A stretch of 64,000 nucleotides of DNA from Rhizobium aethiopicum (GCF_900094625.1 NZ_FMAJ01000001.1:186001-250000); one strand, 5' to 3'. Shown: positions 15,945-25,134, numbered from the stretch's first letter. Program-made: numbers and translations. The notes: generated from the letters alone by a model not told the origin.

Positions 15945-18119
15945 ATGGGCAAGAAATCAAACTTATTTGCGAGCGCAGCTTTCCCGCTGCTTTCCCTTTC
16001 GCTGGCACTCCAGCCGGCATCGGCAATGGCTGCTACAAGGGGTGCTATGGGCGAGGCTGCAGCCGTGCGGCAGATTGAACAGGGCAGCTTCGAAGTGGCG
16101 CAGGACGCGCCCTCCGAGGAGGAGCTCTTGAAGAAGAAGCGCAAGCAGAAGGAGGAAGCTCCGGCTGAACAGGCGCCGGCCGCCGAGCAGCCGAAGGAAG
16201 CGCCCGCGGAGAAGCCGAAGGCCGAGCGGAAAGAGGCGCCCGCGCCCGAACCCAAGGCAGAGCCGGAACCGCCGAAGGCCGAAGCGCCGCAGGAGGAGCC
16301 TGCGCCCGAAAGCAAACCGCAGCGGAAAGCCAAGCAGGCAGCCCAGCCGCAGGCCGAGCCGCAGCAGGAAGAGCAGCAGCCGGTAACGCAGGAAAAGCCG
16401 AGAAAGCCGAAGAAGCAGCAGACCGAGCAAGCCGAGCCGGAAGCTCAGCCGGCGCCTGAACAGCAGCCGGCCGCAAAGCAAGCTCAGCCGGAGACGGAAC
16501 AGGCCGAGCCCGAGGTCAAGCCGGAGGGCAGCAAGAAGGGTCAGGACAAGGCCCAGAGCCGAGATAAGGGCAAGGCTAAGACCGAGACTGCCGCTCCGGA
16601 GGCGGTGACGCCGGCCGAGGAACAGGCCAAGCCGGCAATCGAGCCGGAGGCCAAGCCCGCTGCCGAAGCGCCAGCCAAGAAGCCGAAGAAGGGCGAGGCT
16701 GCAGCACCGGCGGTTAAGCCAGCCGAAGACAAGGCGGCCGCTCCTGATGCTGCGCCCGCCGAAACCTCCACGGAGGGCACGGCTGCAAAGCCTGCGGCCA
16801 AACAGCCCGCCGCTGAGCAGCCCGCCGGCGAACAGCCCGCCAGCGGACAGCCGGCTGCGCCCGCCACCGACACGGCTCAGCCGCTGCCGGATGCCAGCGG
16901 CGGACAGCAGGTCGAGCAGGCCATTCCGGCGCCGGAAAAGGTTTCTCCCGAGGAGCTGGAGCGCCGCAAGCAGATCGCCGCAGATCCGGCCAAGAGCAAC
17001 GAGACCGTCGTGCTGCCGGTCGAGAACGGTGCAGCCGTGCTCGACAGCGACAAGGATGCCGACCGCAGCAAGGGGCGGGAAGGCCGCCGTGACCGCGACA
17101 AGCTGCGCGCCGAGAGCCAGGAGGTAAAGGTGCCGACCTCGGATGCGGATGCGCAGGCTCCTGCCGCCGCTGCGGCGCCAGCGATCAAGCTCGAGGCGGT
17201 CACCAGCGAGAAGGGCACGAGGCTCGACACGCGGCCGCAGTTTGCCAGTCCCGAGGGGGCACGCATCGACGACCGCACCGACGACAACCGGGTGATCATT
17301 CAGTACAACAATCAGGTGATCGTGCGCAGTGACGACGACAGGCGGTTCCTTCGTGACGGCGAGCGGCCGACCTATGAGCAACTGTCGGGCGATCGCTACC
17401 GCGAGACGATCACAAGGCCGGAGGGCTATCGCATCGTCACGATCCGCAACCGCTACGGCGACATCATCCAGCGGTCGCGCGTCGATGCCCGCGGGCGCGA
17501 ATATGTGCTCTACTACTCGCCCGATCTCTACGAGGATCCCGACCGCGACTATTTCGAGGATCCGGGCGCCGATCTACCGCCGATGCGGCTGCGCGTGCCG
17601 CTCGACGACTATATCATCGACACCAGCAGCGATCCGGACCGGGATTATTACGAGTTCCTGAGGGAGCCGCCGGTCGAGCAGGTGGAGCGTGTCTATTCGC
17701 TTGACGAGGTGAAATATTCCGCCCGTATTCGCGACAAGGTGCGGCGCATCGATCTGGACACGATCACTTTCGCCACCGGCAGCGCCGAAATCCCGATGGC
17801 CCAGGCGCGCACCTTGCGCAAGGTCGCCGACGCGATCAACCAGGTGCTGGAGAAGGATCCGAGCGAGACCTTCCTGATCGAAGGCCATACGGATGCTGTG
17901 GGGTCCGACCAAAGCAACCTGATCCTCTCCGACCAGCGGGCGGAGTCGGTCGCCAACGTGCTCACCGACGTCTACGGCATCGCGCCGGAAAACCTGGCGA
18001 CGCAGGGTTATGGCGAGCGTTACCTGAAGGTCAATACACCAGAGCCAGAGCAGGAAAACCGCCGCGTCACCATCCGACGTGTCACGCCGCTGGTTCGCCC
18101 CGTCGCTGCCAAGCAGTAA
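15945..18119 (+). CDS. OmpA-family protein with long Pro/Ala/Glu/Lys-rich region
   Basis: 724 residues. A signal peptide (about 1-30) precedes a low-complexity stretch of roughly residues 45-340 made of P, A, E, K and Q, consistent with an extended periplasm-spanning tether. A charged domain of about residues 420-600 (VIIQYNNQVIVRSDDDRRF, then tyrosine/aspartate-rich repeats) follows. The OmpA peptidoglycan-binding domain occupies about 605-715: ITFATGSAEIPMAQARTL, IEGHTDAVGSDQSNLILSDQRAESV and TQGYGERYLKVNTPE. It should anchor to peptidoglycan while the N-terminal half reaches a membrane or partner. RBS CGAGGAAA at 15932-15939. Confidence 0.9.
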   Translation: MGKKSNLFASAAFPLLSLSLALQPASAMAATRGAMGEAAAVRQIEQGSFEVAQDAPSEEELLKKKRKQKEEAPAEQAPAAEQPKEAPAEKPKAERKEAPAPEPKAEPEPPKAEAPQEEPAPESKPQRKAKQAAQPQAEPQQEEQQPVTQEKPRKPKKQQTEQAEPEAQPAPEQQPAAKQAQPETEQAEPEVKPEGSKKGQDKAQSRDKGKAKTETAAPEAVTPAEEQAKPAIEPEAKPAAEAPAKKPKKGEAAAPAVKPAEDKAAAPDAAPAETSTEGTAAKPAAKQPAAEQPAGEQPASGQPAAPATDTAQPLPDASGGQQVEQAIPAPEKVSPEELERRKQIAADPAKSNETVVLPVENGAAVLDSDKDADRSKGREGRRDRDKLRAESQEVKVPTSDADAQAPAAAAAPAIKLEAVTSEKGTRLDTRPQFASPEGARIDDRTDDNRVIIQYNNQVIVRSDDDRRFLRDGERPTYEQLSGDRYRETITRPEGYRIVTIRNRYGDIIQRSRVDARGREYVLYYSPDLYEDPDRDYFEDPGADLPPMRLRVPLDDYIIDTSSDPDRDYYEFLREPPVEQVERVYSLDEVKYSARIRDKVRRIDLDTITFATGSAEIPMAQARTLRKVADAINQVLEKDPSETFLIEGHTDAVGSDQSNLILSDQRAESVANVLTDVYGIAPENLATQGYGERYLKVNTPEPEQENRRVTIRRVTPLVRPVAAKQ

Positions 18120-18126
18120 ATGATCT

Positions 18127-18154
18127 CGCCCCTCCCTTGCATGAGGGAGGGGCG
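18127..18154 (+). terminator. Bidirectional hairpin terminator
   Basis: CGCCCCTCCC (18127-18136) pairs perfectly with GGGAGGGGCG (18145-18154), 7 bp after the OmpA-family stop and 50 bp from the convergent hydrolase stop. GC-rich stem without a strong U-run on either side. Confidence 0.65.
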
Positions 18155-18204
18155 TTGATTTCCTCTTCTCCGGCTGGAGAGGGTATGGACGGGCCTTCCT
18201 CTCT

Positions 18205-18963
18205 CTATTCGCCGGCTTTCGTAGCCGCTTTTTCGATGAGGTCGGCGACTTTTTCCGGCTGCGACGCGAAGACGGCGTGGCTGGCCCTGATTTCCGTCAC
18301 TTCGCTGCCGGCTCGTTTCGCCATATCGCGCTCCAGCTCCGGGTTGATGGAGCGATCCTCGGTGGCGACGACCGACCAGCTTGGCTTCGTCCGCCATGCC
18401 GGCTCTCCGACCTTGGCTGAAAAGGCCTGCTTGGAGGCGAAGACTTGCGACTTTGCCAGGAAATCGGCTTCGGCTTTCGGCAGGTCGGCGGCGAAAGCCG
18501 CGGCAAAGGCGCCGGGGTCGAGATAGAGATATTTGCCGTCCTTTGTTTCCCTGATGTCCATACTGCCGGCGGGCTTCGAACTTGCCAGGCTCAGCAGGCT
18601 CTCGCCCTTATCCGGCTGGAATGCCGCGACATAGACGAGGCCCACGACGGCGGGATCGTTGCCGGCTTGCGTGATGACCATGCCGCCATAGCTGTGGCCG
18701 ACGAGCAGGACCGGTCCGGTCTGGAGGTCGAGAACCCGCTTCGTTGCCGCCACGTCGTCGTCGAGCGAGGTGAGGGGCTCCTGGACGATGGTGACGTTGA
18801 AGCCGCGCTTTTCGAGGATCTCAGTTGCTTTGCGCCATCCCGAGCCATCGGCAAGGGCGCCGTGGACGATCACGATGTTCTTGACCGCGGCAGCCTCGGC
18901 CGCGAAGGCAATTCCGGCGGTGGCAAAGGCAAGGCTTGCGATGAAAGTCAGATGCTTGTTCAT
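18205..18963 (-). CDS. Secreted alpha/beta hydrolase
   Basis: 252 residues with a 25-residue signal peptide (AFATAGIAFAAEA). The fold begins NIVIVHGALADGSGWRKA (oxyanion HG), the nucleophile elbow is GHSYGG with serine as nucleophile, and the late SHAVFASQPEKVADLI carries the catalytic histidine. It resembles esterase-like proteins of the salicylate/methyl-ester esterase group that are often regulated by stress. It is followed downstream by the terminator at 18127-18154. The adjacent DipZ gene ends 53 bp upstream in the same orientation, so co-transcription is possible. Confidence 0.86.
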   Translation of the reverse strand: MNKHLTFIASLAFATAGIAFAAEAAAVKNIVIVHGALADGSGWRKATEILEKRGFNVTIVQEPLTSLDDDVAATKRVLDLQTGPVLLVGHSYGGMVITQAGNDPAVVGLVYVAAFQPDKGESLLSLASSKPAGSMDIRETKDGKYLYLDPGAFAAAFAADLPKAEADFLAKSQVFASKQAFSAKVGEPAWRTKPSWSVVATEDRSINPELERDMAKRAGSEVTEIRASHAVFASQPEKVADLIEKAATKAGE

Positions 18964-19016
18964 GGGTCACTCCTTTGTTTCGATGTTGAGGGTCGGGATA
19001 TCAGATGGTCTCGGGT

Positions 19017-20795
19017 TCAGCCGAAGGTGAAGGCGTAGGCCTGGACGCCCGGATCGAGGAAGCGGATTTCGAAGGTGCGGGGGGCGACGGTGCCGGACTG
19101 GCGAACGAGCTGGTAAAGCCTCGTTTCGGTGACCGTTCCGTTGCCGTCGGCATCGATGTCGGAGCCATGATCGGGTCCCGGCGCCTTGCCGTCGATCTTC
19201 ACCTGGAAACGGATTGGTCCGGCGCCGGCGCCGGAACCGAGAACGAGATGCAGATCACGGGCGCTGAAATGATAGGTGATGCCGCCGCCCGGCTGGTCGA
19301 GTGTTGCCTGTTCCTTGCCGACGGTCCAGGTGCCGGACAGGCCCCATGCGTTGATGCCTGGCTTGGTGACCGAGTAGCTCTGCGGCGCATCGGCCTGCAG
19401 CCCTTCAGGCGAGATGAAATTGGCAGCCTGTCCGTAGCCGAGGTAGGTCTCGCCGGAGCGGATATTGGCAAGATCCGGACCGGCCTCCACGCCCCTGGCG
19501 TCGGGCGCAACCGGCGGCGTTTCCGCCATCTGGCTGCCGGCCTCGCGCAACAGATCCTGAATGGCTGTTTCAGTCCTGCCGTAATTGCCTTCGCCGAAAT
19601 GGTGATAACGGATCTGACCTTTGGCATCGATCAGATAGGCGGCAGGCCAGTAACTGTTTTCAAACGCGCGCCAGATTTTGTAATCATTGTCGATCGCGAC
19701 GGGGTAGCCGATCTGAAAATCGCCGACAGCCTCTTTGACGTTGTCGATCTTCTTCTCGAAGGCAAATTCCGGGGCGTGCACGCCGATGACGACCAGCCCC
19801 TGATCAGCGTATTTTTCCGCCCAGGCCCTGACATAGGGAATGGTGCGAATGCAGTTGATGCAGGAATAGGTCCAGAAGTCGACGAGCACGACTTTGCCGC
19901 GCAGCTGCTCCTTGGTCAGAGGTTTCGAGTTCAGCCATTCGACCGCGCCGTCGAACGACGGCGCATAACCTTCGACGGGCAGGTCACTGCGGAAAGGCTT
20001 CGTGTCATCGGCGGCGGGAATGATTGCGTCGTTGCTCACCACCTCGGAAGGTGTGCCGCCGACGGGCTTGGCATGTAGCCTGTCCAGAACGGCCTGTTCC
20101 AGCGAGGTGGTGCTGGCGTAGGAAAGTCGCGCCAGCAGGCTGGTGTCGAGACCGAGCGCGATGACCGCAACGCCCGCCAGCACGGCGGCGCCGACTGCCT
20201 GGCGAATTCGGTCGCCAAGGCCGAGCGAGCGCTTCATCGCGGCGAAGATCTTAGCGCCGACAAGCAGTGCCACCGCAAGCGAGGTCGCAGCACCGGCGGC
20301 ATAGGCGATCAAGAGGACGGTCGTCTGCAGATTGGCGCCCTGCAATGCCGCGCCGGTCAGCACGAGGCCGAGAATCGGCCCGGCGCAGGGCGCCCAGAGC
20401 AGGCCGGTGGCGACGCCGAGAATGAGCGCACTCCTGACCGTCGGGGCCGCGCGTCCGCCACCGCTGGCGTTCAGAAGATTGTTGCCGAGGTCGACGATCG
20501 GACGGGCAAGCGTACTTGCAAAGCGCGGAGATAGCAGGCTCGCTCCGAAGAGCGCGAGCAGTACGATCGCGGCAAGGCGGCCATATTCATTGGCGCGGAT
20601 CGCCCAGCTGCCGCCGACCGCGGCCAGCGTGGCGACGAGCGCAAAGGTGGCGGCCATGCCGACCAGCATCGGCAGTGTGCTCTTGACGAAAGGCTCGCCG
20701 GCGCGGGCGAAAACGAAGGGGAGGATGGGCAGGATGCAGGGGCTGAGGATCGTCAGCACGCCTCCGAGATAGGCAATGATCAGCAGTGTCATCAT
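19017..20795 (-). CDS. dipZ: DipZ: CcdA-thioredoxin fusion, cytochrome c biogenesis/envelope thiol reductase
   Basis: 592 residues starting MMTLL at 20795 (AAAGGA upstream; 20792 also possible). The CcdA/DsbD-like membrane domain (about 1-240) contains ILSPCILPILPF with Cys20 and LLWAPCAGPILG, the cysteine pair that relays electrons. A periplasmic thioredoxin/TlpA domain follows with WTYSCINCIRTIPYV (Cys312, Cys315), and a C-terminal beta-sandwich (about 440-592) is characteristic of DipZ. It takes electrons from cytosolic thioredoxin to reduce periplasmic disulfides or peroxidatic proteins. It diverges from a Tat-secreted hydrolase gene and is close to a two-component system and an Ohr-type peroxidase. 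Confidence 0.9.
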   Translation of the reverse strand: MMTLLIIAYLGGVLTILSPCILPILPFVFARAGEPFVKSTLPMLVGMAATFALVATLAAVGGSWAIRANEYGRLAAIVLLALFGASLLSPRFASTLARPIVDLGNNLLNASGGGRAAPTVRSALILGVATGLLWAPCAGPILGLVLTGAALQGANLQTTVLLIAYAAGAATSLAVALLVGAKIFAAMKRSLGLGDRIRQAVGAAVLAGVAVIALGLDTSLLARLSYASTTSLEQAVLDRLHAKPVGGTPSEVVSNDAIIPAADDTKPFRSDLPVEGYAPSFDGAVEWLNSKPLTKEQLRGKVVLVDFWTYSCINCIRTIPYVRAWAEKYADQGLVVIGVHAPEFAFEKKIDNVKEAVGDFQIGYPVAIDNDYKIWRAFENSYWPAAYLIDAKGQIRYHHFGEGNYGRTETAIQDLLREAGSQMAETPPVAPDARGVEAGPDLANIRSGETYLGYGQAANFISPEGLQADAPQSYSVTKPGINAWGLSGTWTVGKEQATLDQPGGGITYHFSARDLHLVLGSGAGAGPIRFQVKIDGKAPGPDHGSDIDADGNGTVTETRLYQLVRQSGTVAPRTFEIRFLDPGVQAYAFTFG

Positions 20796-20939
20796 CGTTT
20801 CCTTTGAAACCGATTGATCGGGCTCTGGACGGCGATGGGCCTGAACCAGCAATGGCTGTGAGATAGCCGGGCGGAGGTATCTCCGATGTGTCTGGTCTGG
20901 CGGGAAAATGTACCGAACTATTGCGTCGGGGCACCGGCG

Positions 20940-21090
20940 ATACAAAAGAATACAAACCGTCTTGCCCGCAGAGGCGGCGGCAGCCGGCCGGACGTCCTGC
21001 CGAGGAAGCGCAATTGTATCGGAATGTATCTCGGCAGGCGAAGGTTACACTCGCATTCAAAAACTCCAGCCTGTGACATACGGGCGATAC
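20940..21090. promoter_or_regulatory. Three pairs of ATAC direct repeats in the dipZ/hydrolase intergenic region
   Basis: ATACAAA occurs at 20940-20946 and again at 20950-20956, a 10-bp period. On the other strand GATACA-type half sites lie at 21015-21020 and 21025-21030, again 10 bp apart. A third pair, ATAC at 21078 and 21087, has a 9-bp period. Tandem half sites one helical turn apart are the usual target of OmpR/PhoB-type response regulators, and such a regulator is encoded at 22409. The assignment is inferred from layout. Confidence 0.45.
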
Positions 21091-21138
21091 AAGCCGAACG
21101 CTTTCTGAACACCGTGATCCATTCGACAGGAGAGACCG

Positions 21139-22191
21139 ATGTCAGAGCAAATCAACCATCACCGCCGCCGTTTCTTCGGCATGACGGCCATCGCCCTTGC
21201 GGCGGTTGAATTCGGCGTGGCAGGCACCGCCGCCGCACAGCAGGCGCAGGCTTCCTCCGCAGCCTTGCCCGAGATTAAGACCGGAACCAACACGAAATTC
21301 GAAGCGCTGAAGCAGATCAAGACCGATGTGCTCGATATCGGCTACGCCGAGGCGGGCAAGGCCGATGGTCCGGTCGTGCTGCTGCTGCACGGTTGGCCCT
21401 ATGACATCTATAGTTTCGTCGACGTTGCGCCGCTGCTTGCCTCTGCCGGCTACAGGGTAATAGTGCCTTATCTGCGCGGCTACGGCACCACCCGGTTCCT
21501 GGACGACAAGACGCCCCGCAATGGGCAGCCTTCGGCGCTAGCCGCCGATATGATCGCGCTGATGGACGCGCTCAAAATCGAAAAGGCTGTCATTGCCGGC
21601 TACGACTGGGGCGGGCGAACCGCCAATATCATGGCCGCACTCTGGCCGGAGCGCTGCAAGGCGATGGTATCGGTGAGCGGCTATCTGATCGGTAGCCAGG
21701 AGGCCAACAAGAAGCCGCTTCCGCCGAAGGCGGAACTCGCCTGGTGGTACCAGTTCTATTTCGCCACCGAGCGCGGCCGTCTGGGCTACCAGAGCAACAC
21801 TCATGATTTCGCAAAGCTGATCTGGCAGACGGCATCGCCGAAATGGAATTTCGACGATGCGACATTCGACAGATCGGCGGCCGCCTTCGACAATCCCGAC
21901 CATGTGGATATCGTCATCCATAACTACCGCTGGCGCCTGGCGCTTGTCGAAGGTGAGGCGAAGTATGATGCCTATGAGAAGAAGCTTGCCGCCCTGCCGA
22001 TGATTTCGGTGCCGACGATCACCATGGAAGGCGATGCAAACGGTGCGCCGCACCCGGAGCCCTCCGCCTATGCCGGAAAATTCTCCGGCAAATATGAGCA
22101 CCGTACGATCGGCGGCGGCATCGGCCATAACCTGCCGCAGGAGGCGCCGCGGGCCTTCGCGCAGGCGGTCATCGACGTTGATCGTTTCTGA
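21139..22191 (+). CDS. Tat-exported alpha/beta hydrolase (epoxide-hydrolase-like)
   Basis: 350 residues. The N-terminus has HHRRRFFGMTAIALAA, a twin-arginine signal ending AAAQQA. The hydrolase domain shows LLLHGWPYDIYSF (HGWP oxyanion motif), the nucleophile elbow AGYDWGGRTA with aspartate as nucleophile, and IGGGIGHNLPQEAP with the catalytic histidine. HGWP plus an aspartate nucleophile is typical of epoxide hydrolases and haloalkane dehalogenases. Export by Tat implies a folded periplasmic enzyme. The promoter region upstream carries the ATAC repeats; a two-component system lies 218 bp downstream. Confidence 0.88.
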   Translation: MSEQINHHRRRFFGMTAIALAAVEFGVAGTAAAQQAQASSAALPEIKTGTNTKFEALKQIKTDVLDIGYAEAGKADGPVVLLLHGWPYDIYSFVDVAPLLASAGYRVIVPYLRGYGTTRFLDDKTPRNGQPSALAADMIALMDALKIEKAVIAGYDWGGRTANIMAALWPERCKAMVSVSGYLIGSQEANKKPLPPKAELAWWYQFYFATERGRLGYQSNTHDFAKLIWQTASPKWNFDDATFDRSAAAFDNPDHVDIVIHNYRWRLALVEGEAKYDAYEKKLAALPMISVPTITMEGDANGAPHPEPSAYAGKFSGKYEHRTIGGGIGHNLPQEAPRAFAQAVIDVDRF

Positions 22192-22207
22192 TCGGCGCTA
22201 GAACAGC

Positions 22208-22300
22208 ATGATTTTAGGGCGGGGCCTAAAATCATATTCTAAGTTAAAGCTTACAGCATGATGGCGTCTGAAAACCGCTCACACTTTTCGGCATCATGCT
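22208..22300. repeat. Two rhizobial intergenic palindromes
   Basis: ATGATTTTAGG (22208-22218) pairs with CCTAAAATCAT (22225-22235). A second element runs 22255-22300, with AGCATGATG at the left and GCATCATGCT at the right enclosing a CCGCTCACACTTTTCGG core. The same layout recurs at 46456-46504 in this window, which indicates a dispersed RIME-like repeat. Confidence 0.65.
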
Positions 22301-22408
22301 CTGGAGGCTCGTTGCTCGGGCCGGCGGAATATGCGTAGGTCGCGTCTAGCGCTTCGACATCTAAGCGAGGCGTGGGGCGCGGCCGTAATCGTTGAGGAAT
22401 AGGCAAAT

Positions 22409-23149
22409 ATGGATCATGTCGATCACATCCTGATCGTCGACGACGATCGTGAAATCCGCGAGTTGGTCTCGGGCTACCTGCAGAAAAATGGCCTCCGAAC
22501 CAGCGTTGCGGCGGACGGGCGACAGATGCGCAGTTTCCTGGAAGCCAACGCCGTCGACCTGATCGTGCTCGATGTGATGATGCCTGGCGACGACGGGTTG
22601 GTGCTGTGCCGGGAGTTGCGCGCCGGCCGGCACAAGGCAATCCCGATCCTGATGCTGACGGCCCGCACCGACGAGATGGACCGGATCCTTGGTTTGGAGA
22701 TGGGCGCCGATGACTATCTTGCCAAGCCCTTTGCCGCGCGGGAGCTTCTCGCCCGCATCAAGGCGGTGCTGCGGCGCACGCGCATGCTGCCGCCCAACCT
22801 GCAGATCAGTGAGGCCGGACAATTGCTGACCTTCGGCGACTGGCGGCTCGATACCGTCGCCCGTCACCTTCTCGACAAGGAGGGGACCGCGATTGCGCTG
22901 AGCGGTGCCGAATACCGCCTGCTTCGTGTCTTCATCGACCATCCGCAGCGCGTGCTCAACCGCGACCAGCTTCTGAGCCTGACGCAGGGCCGCGATGCCG
23001 AACTCTTCGATCGCTCGATCGATCTTCTCGTCAGCCGCCTGAGGCAGCGTCTGGGGGACGATGCGCGCGAGCCGACCTACATCAAGACGGTGCGCAGCGA
23101 AGGTTATGTCTTCTCGGTTCCTGTCGAAATTTCGGAGCCGCGCCGATGA
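22409..23149 (+). CDS. OmpR-family response regulator
   Basis: 246 residues. The receiver domain begins HILIVDDDREIRELV, the phospho-accepting aspartate is Asp55 in VLDVMMPG, and the switch lysine lies in LAKPFAARELLARI. The C-terminal winged helix (about 140-240) contains LSGAEYRLLRVFIDHPQRVLNRDQL and SRLRQRLGD..YIKTVRSEGYVF. It overlaps the kinase start by 4 bp, so the two are a cognate pair. Probable targets are the ATAC repeats upstream of dipZ and the Tat hydrolase. Confidence 0.93.
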   Translation: MDHVDHILIVDDDREIRELVSGYLQKNGLRTSVAADGRQMRSFLEANAVDLIVLDVMMPGDDGLVLCRELRAGRHKAIPILMLTARTDEMDRILGLEMGADDYLAKPFAARELLARIKAVLRRTRMLPPNLQISEAGQLLTFGDWRLDTVARHLLDKEGTAIALSGAEYRLLRVFIDHPQRVLNRDQLLSLTQGRDAELFDRSIDLLVSRLRQRLGDDAREPTYIKTVRSEGYVFSVPVEISEPRR

Positions 23150-24468
23150 GGACGGGACTGTCGATCCTGTCGGGTCTGATGTGGCCGAGAACGCTCAGAT
23201 CGCGGATATTCCTCATTCTTTTGGTCGGCCTGGCCTTCGCCTATGGGCTCTCTTTCAGCGTTCTCTACATGGAGCGCTACATGTCGGCCAAGGCGGTGAT
23301 GCTCGGCACGCTGGAAAATGACGTTGCTACATCGATCGCCGTTCTTGACCGGCTTCCGGCAAATGAGCGCGGCGACTTCTTGGACTGGCTGAGTCGCGGC
23401 AACTACCGTTTCGAACTCGGGCCTGGTCTGGCCGGTGTGCCCGACAACTCCAACAAGGCGAGGGAGATCGCAGGAAAGATAGAGGCGGCTGCCGGGCATC
23501 GCTTTCCGATCCGAATCGAACGGATTCCAGGCGAGGTGAACCGGCTGCAGGCGCATCTGACGCTGAGCGACGGAACGCCTCTGACGATCGATGTCACACC
23601 GAGAGGCGTCATGCCGATCGCCGCATGGCTGCCCTATGTCTTCGCGATCCAGATGGCGCTACTCATTCTCTGCACCTGGTTCGCGGTCCGCCAGGCGACC
23701 CGGCCGCTCGGCGATCTTGCCGCCGCTGCCGATGCGCTCGATCCTGATAAGGACGGTCAGGCTTTGAGCGAGGGCGGGCCGAGCGAGGTCGCGCATGCCG
23801 CAAGGGCGTTCAATGCGATGCGGGAGAGGATTGCCCATTATCTCGAGGAACGCGTGCAGATATTGGCGGCGATCTCGCATGATCTGCAGACGCCGATCAC
23901 CCGCATGCGGTTGCGCGTCGACATGGCTGAGGATTCACCCGAGAAGGGCAAGCTGGTGCATGATCTCGCCGAGATCCAGCGTCTCGTCCAGGACGGTATT
24001 GCCTATGCGCGCAGCGCCCATGGCAGTGGAGAGAAAAATGCCCGCATCGATCTCGCCTCGTTCATCGACAGCATAGCCTATGACTATCAGGACACCGGAA
24101 AGGCCGTCACGGTCGTCGGGCTGGTTGAAGGCGCCGCCTTCACCAGGCCGCATGCCCTTCGCCGCATCCTGTCGAATTTCATCGACAATGCGTTGAAATT
24201 TGCCGGCGCCGCCGAGATAAGCGTCGAGCGCGGTGCTGACAACGCCGTCGTCATCAGCGTTATGGATCGCGGACCCGGCATTCCGGATGATATGCTCGAA
24301 GCCGCGATGCAGCCGTTCTTCCGGCTCGAGCAATCCCGCAACCGGGAGACCGGCGGCACGGGCCTCGGGCTGGCCATCGCCCAGCAGCTGACCGCCAAGA
24401 TCGGCGGATCTCTGAGGCTCTACAATCGGGCTGGCGGAGGACTTGCGGCGGAAATCACCATCCGGTGA
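23146..24468 (+). CDS. Sensor histidine kinase partner of the OmpR-type regulator
   Basis: 440 residues. Two membrane segments (about 20-40 and 160-180) enclose a periplasmic sensor of about 120 residues; a HAMP domain follows. The H-box is ILAAISHDLQTPITRMRL with His245. The ATPase domain has NFIDNALKFAG (N box), VMDRGPGIPD (G1) and GTGLGLAIAQQL (G2). The small periplasmic domain lies in the same compartment as DipZ and the Tat hydrolase, consistent with sensing an envelope redox or chemical stress, though no ligand can be inferred. Confidence 0.93.
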   Translation: MRTGLSILSGLMWPRTLRSRIFLILLVGLAFAYGLSFSVLYMERYMSAKAVMLGTLENDVATSIAVLDRLPANERGDFLDWLSRGNYRFELGPGLAGVPDNSNKAREIAGKIEAAAGHRFPIRIERIPGEVNRLQAHLTLSDGTPLTIDVTPRGVMPIAAWLPYVFAIQMALLILCTWFAVRQATRPLGDLAAAADALDPDKDGQALSEGGPSEVAHAARAFNAMRERIAHYLEERVQILAAISHDLQTPITRMRLRVDMAEDSPEKGKLVHDLAEIQRLVQDGIAYARSAHGSGEKNARIDLASFIDSIAYDYQDTGKAVTVVGLVEGAAFTRPHALRRILSNFIDNALKFAGAAEISVERGADNAVVISVMDRGPGIPDDMLEAAMQPFFRLEQSRNRETGGTGLGLAIAQQLTAKIGGSLRLYNRAGGGLAAEITIR

Positions 24469-24553
24469 TGTCGGTGGTTGCCTGACGTCCAGGATCCCTT
24501 TGTACGGAAAAATGTCCTCGCTGCCGGATGCTACGTTCAGTGACATTTCGGCC

Positions 24554-24565
24554 GTTTCCGGAAAC
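24554..24565. promoter_or_regulatory. Perfect 12-bp palindrome upstream of the Ohr/OsmC gene
   Basis: GTTTCCGGAAAC reads the same on both strands and lies about 95 bp before the peroxidase start, inside the 190-bp gap after the kinase gene. Candidate operator; no OhrR gene is nearby. Confidence 0.35.
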
Positions 24566-24658
24566 ATGCCGGATATATCGATCCGTCAAACCACACTCCG
24601 TCAACCGGTCGCGGCAGCGGCCAGTCGCCAAAAGCGACACAAAACAAGGAGTGTTTCC

Positions 24659-25075
24659 ATGACCAAGATCGACAAGGTTCTCTATACCGGCAGGACCCAC
24701 ACCACCGGCGGGCGCGACGGCGCTTCGCAGAGCGATGACGGCGAACTCGATATTAAGCTTTCGCCTCCCGGCAGCGCCCGGCCCGGCACCAATCCCGAAC
24801 AGCTTTTCGCAGCCGGCTGGTCGGCCTGCTTCATCGGCGCGATCGGCATTGCCGCCGGCAAGCTGAAGGTCAGGGTCCCGGCAGAGACCGCCGTGAGTGC
24901 CGAGGTCGACCTCGGCACGACCGAGGGCGACTACTTCCTGCAGGCCCGCCTAAAGGTCAGCCTGCCTGGCATCGAAGCGGATGTCGCAAAGGCGCTGGTG
25001 GATGAGGCGCACCGGACCTGCCCCTACTCGAAGGCGACGCGCGGCAATATCCAGGTCGAATTGAGCATCGCCTAA
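24659..25075 (+). CDS. Ohr/OsmC-family organic hydroperoxide resistance protein
   Basis: 138 residues from ATG 24659, with AAGGAG upstream; the frame further upstream is not used. The Ohr signature cysteines are in GWSACFIGAI (about residue 60) and HRTCPYSKATRGNI (about residue 124); together they form the peroxidatic and resolving pair. It reduces organic hydroperoxides using lipoylated dihydrolipoamide donors in characterised members. It follows a two-component system and precedes a small secreted peptide and a glutathione transferase. Confidence 0.9.
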   Translation: MTKIDKVLYTGRTHTTGGRDGASQSDDGELDIKLSPPGSARPGTNPEQLFAAGWSACFIGAIGIAAGKLKVRVPAETAVSAEVDLGTTEGDYFLQARLKVSLPGIEADVAKALVDEAHRTCPYSKATRGNIQVELSIA

Positions 25076-25134
25076 AGGGCAGGAGCCGCAGCAGAAGGGA
25101 GCGAGGCCGGCCGGGCCTCGCCACGGAGGATTTA

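Noticed and set aside
15963..17381. 472-codon open frame on the minus strand inside the OmpA-family gene
   Set aside because: It is Leu/Arg-rich nonsense produced by the Ala/Pro/Glu/Lys codons of the real gene on the other strand; no family features and no RBS.
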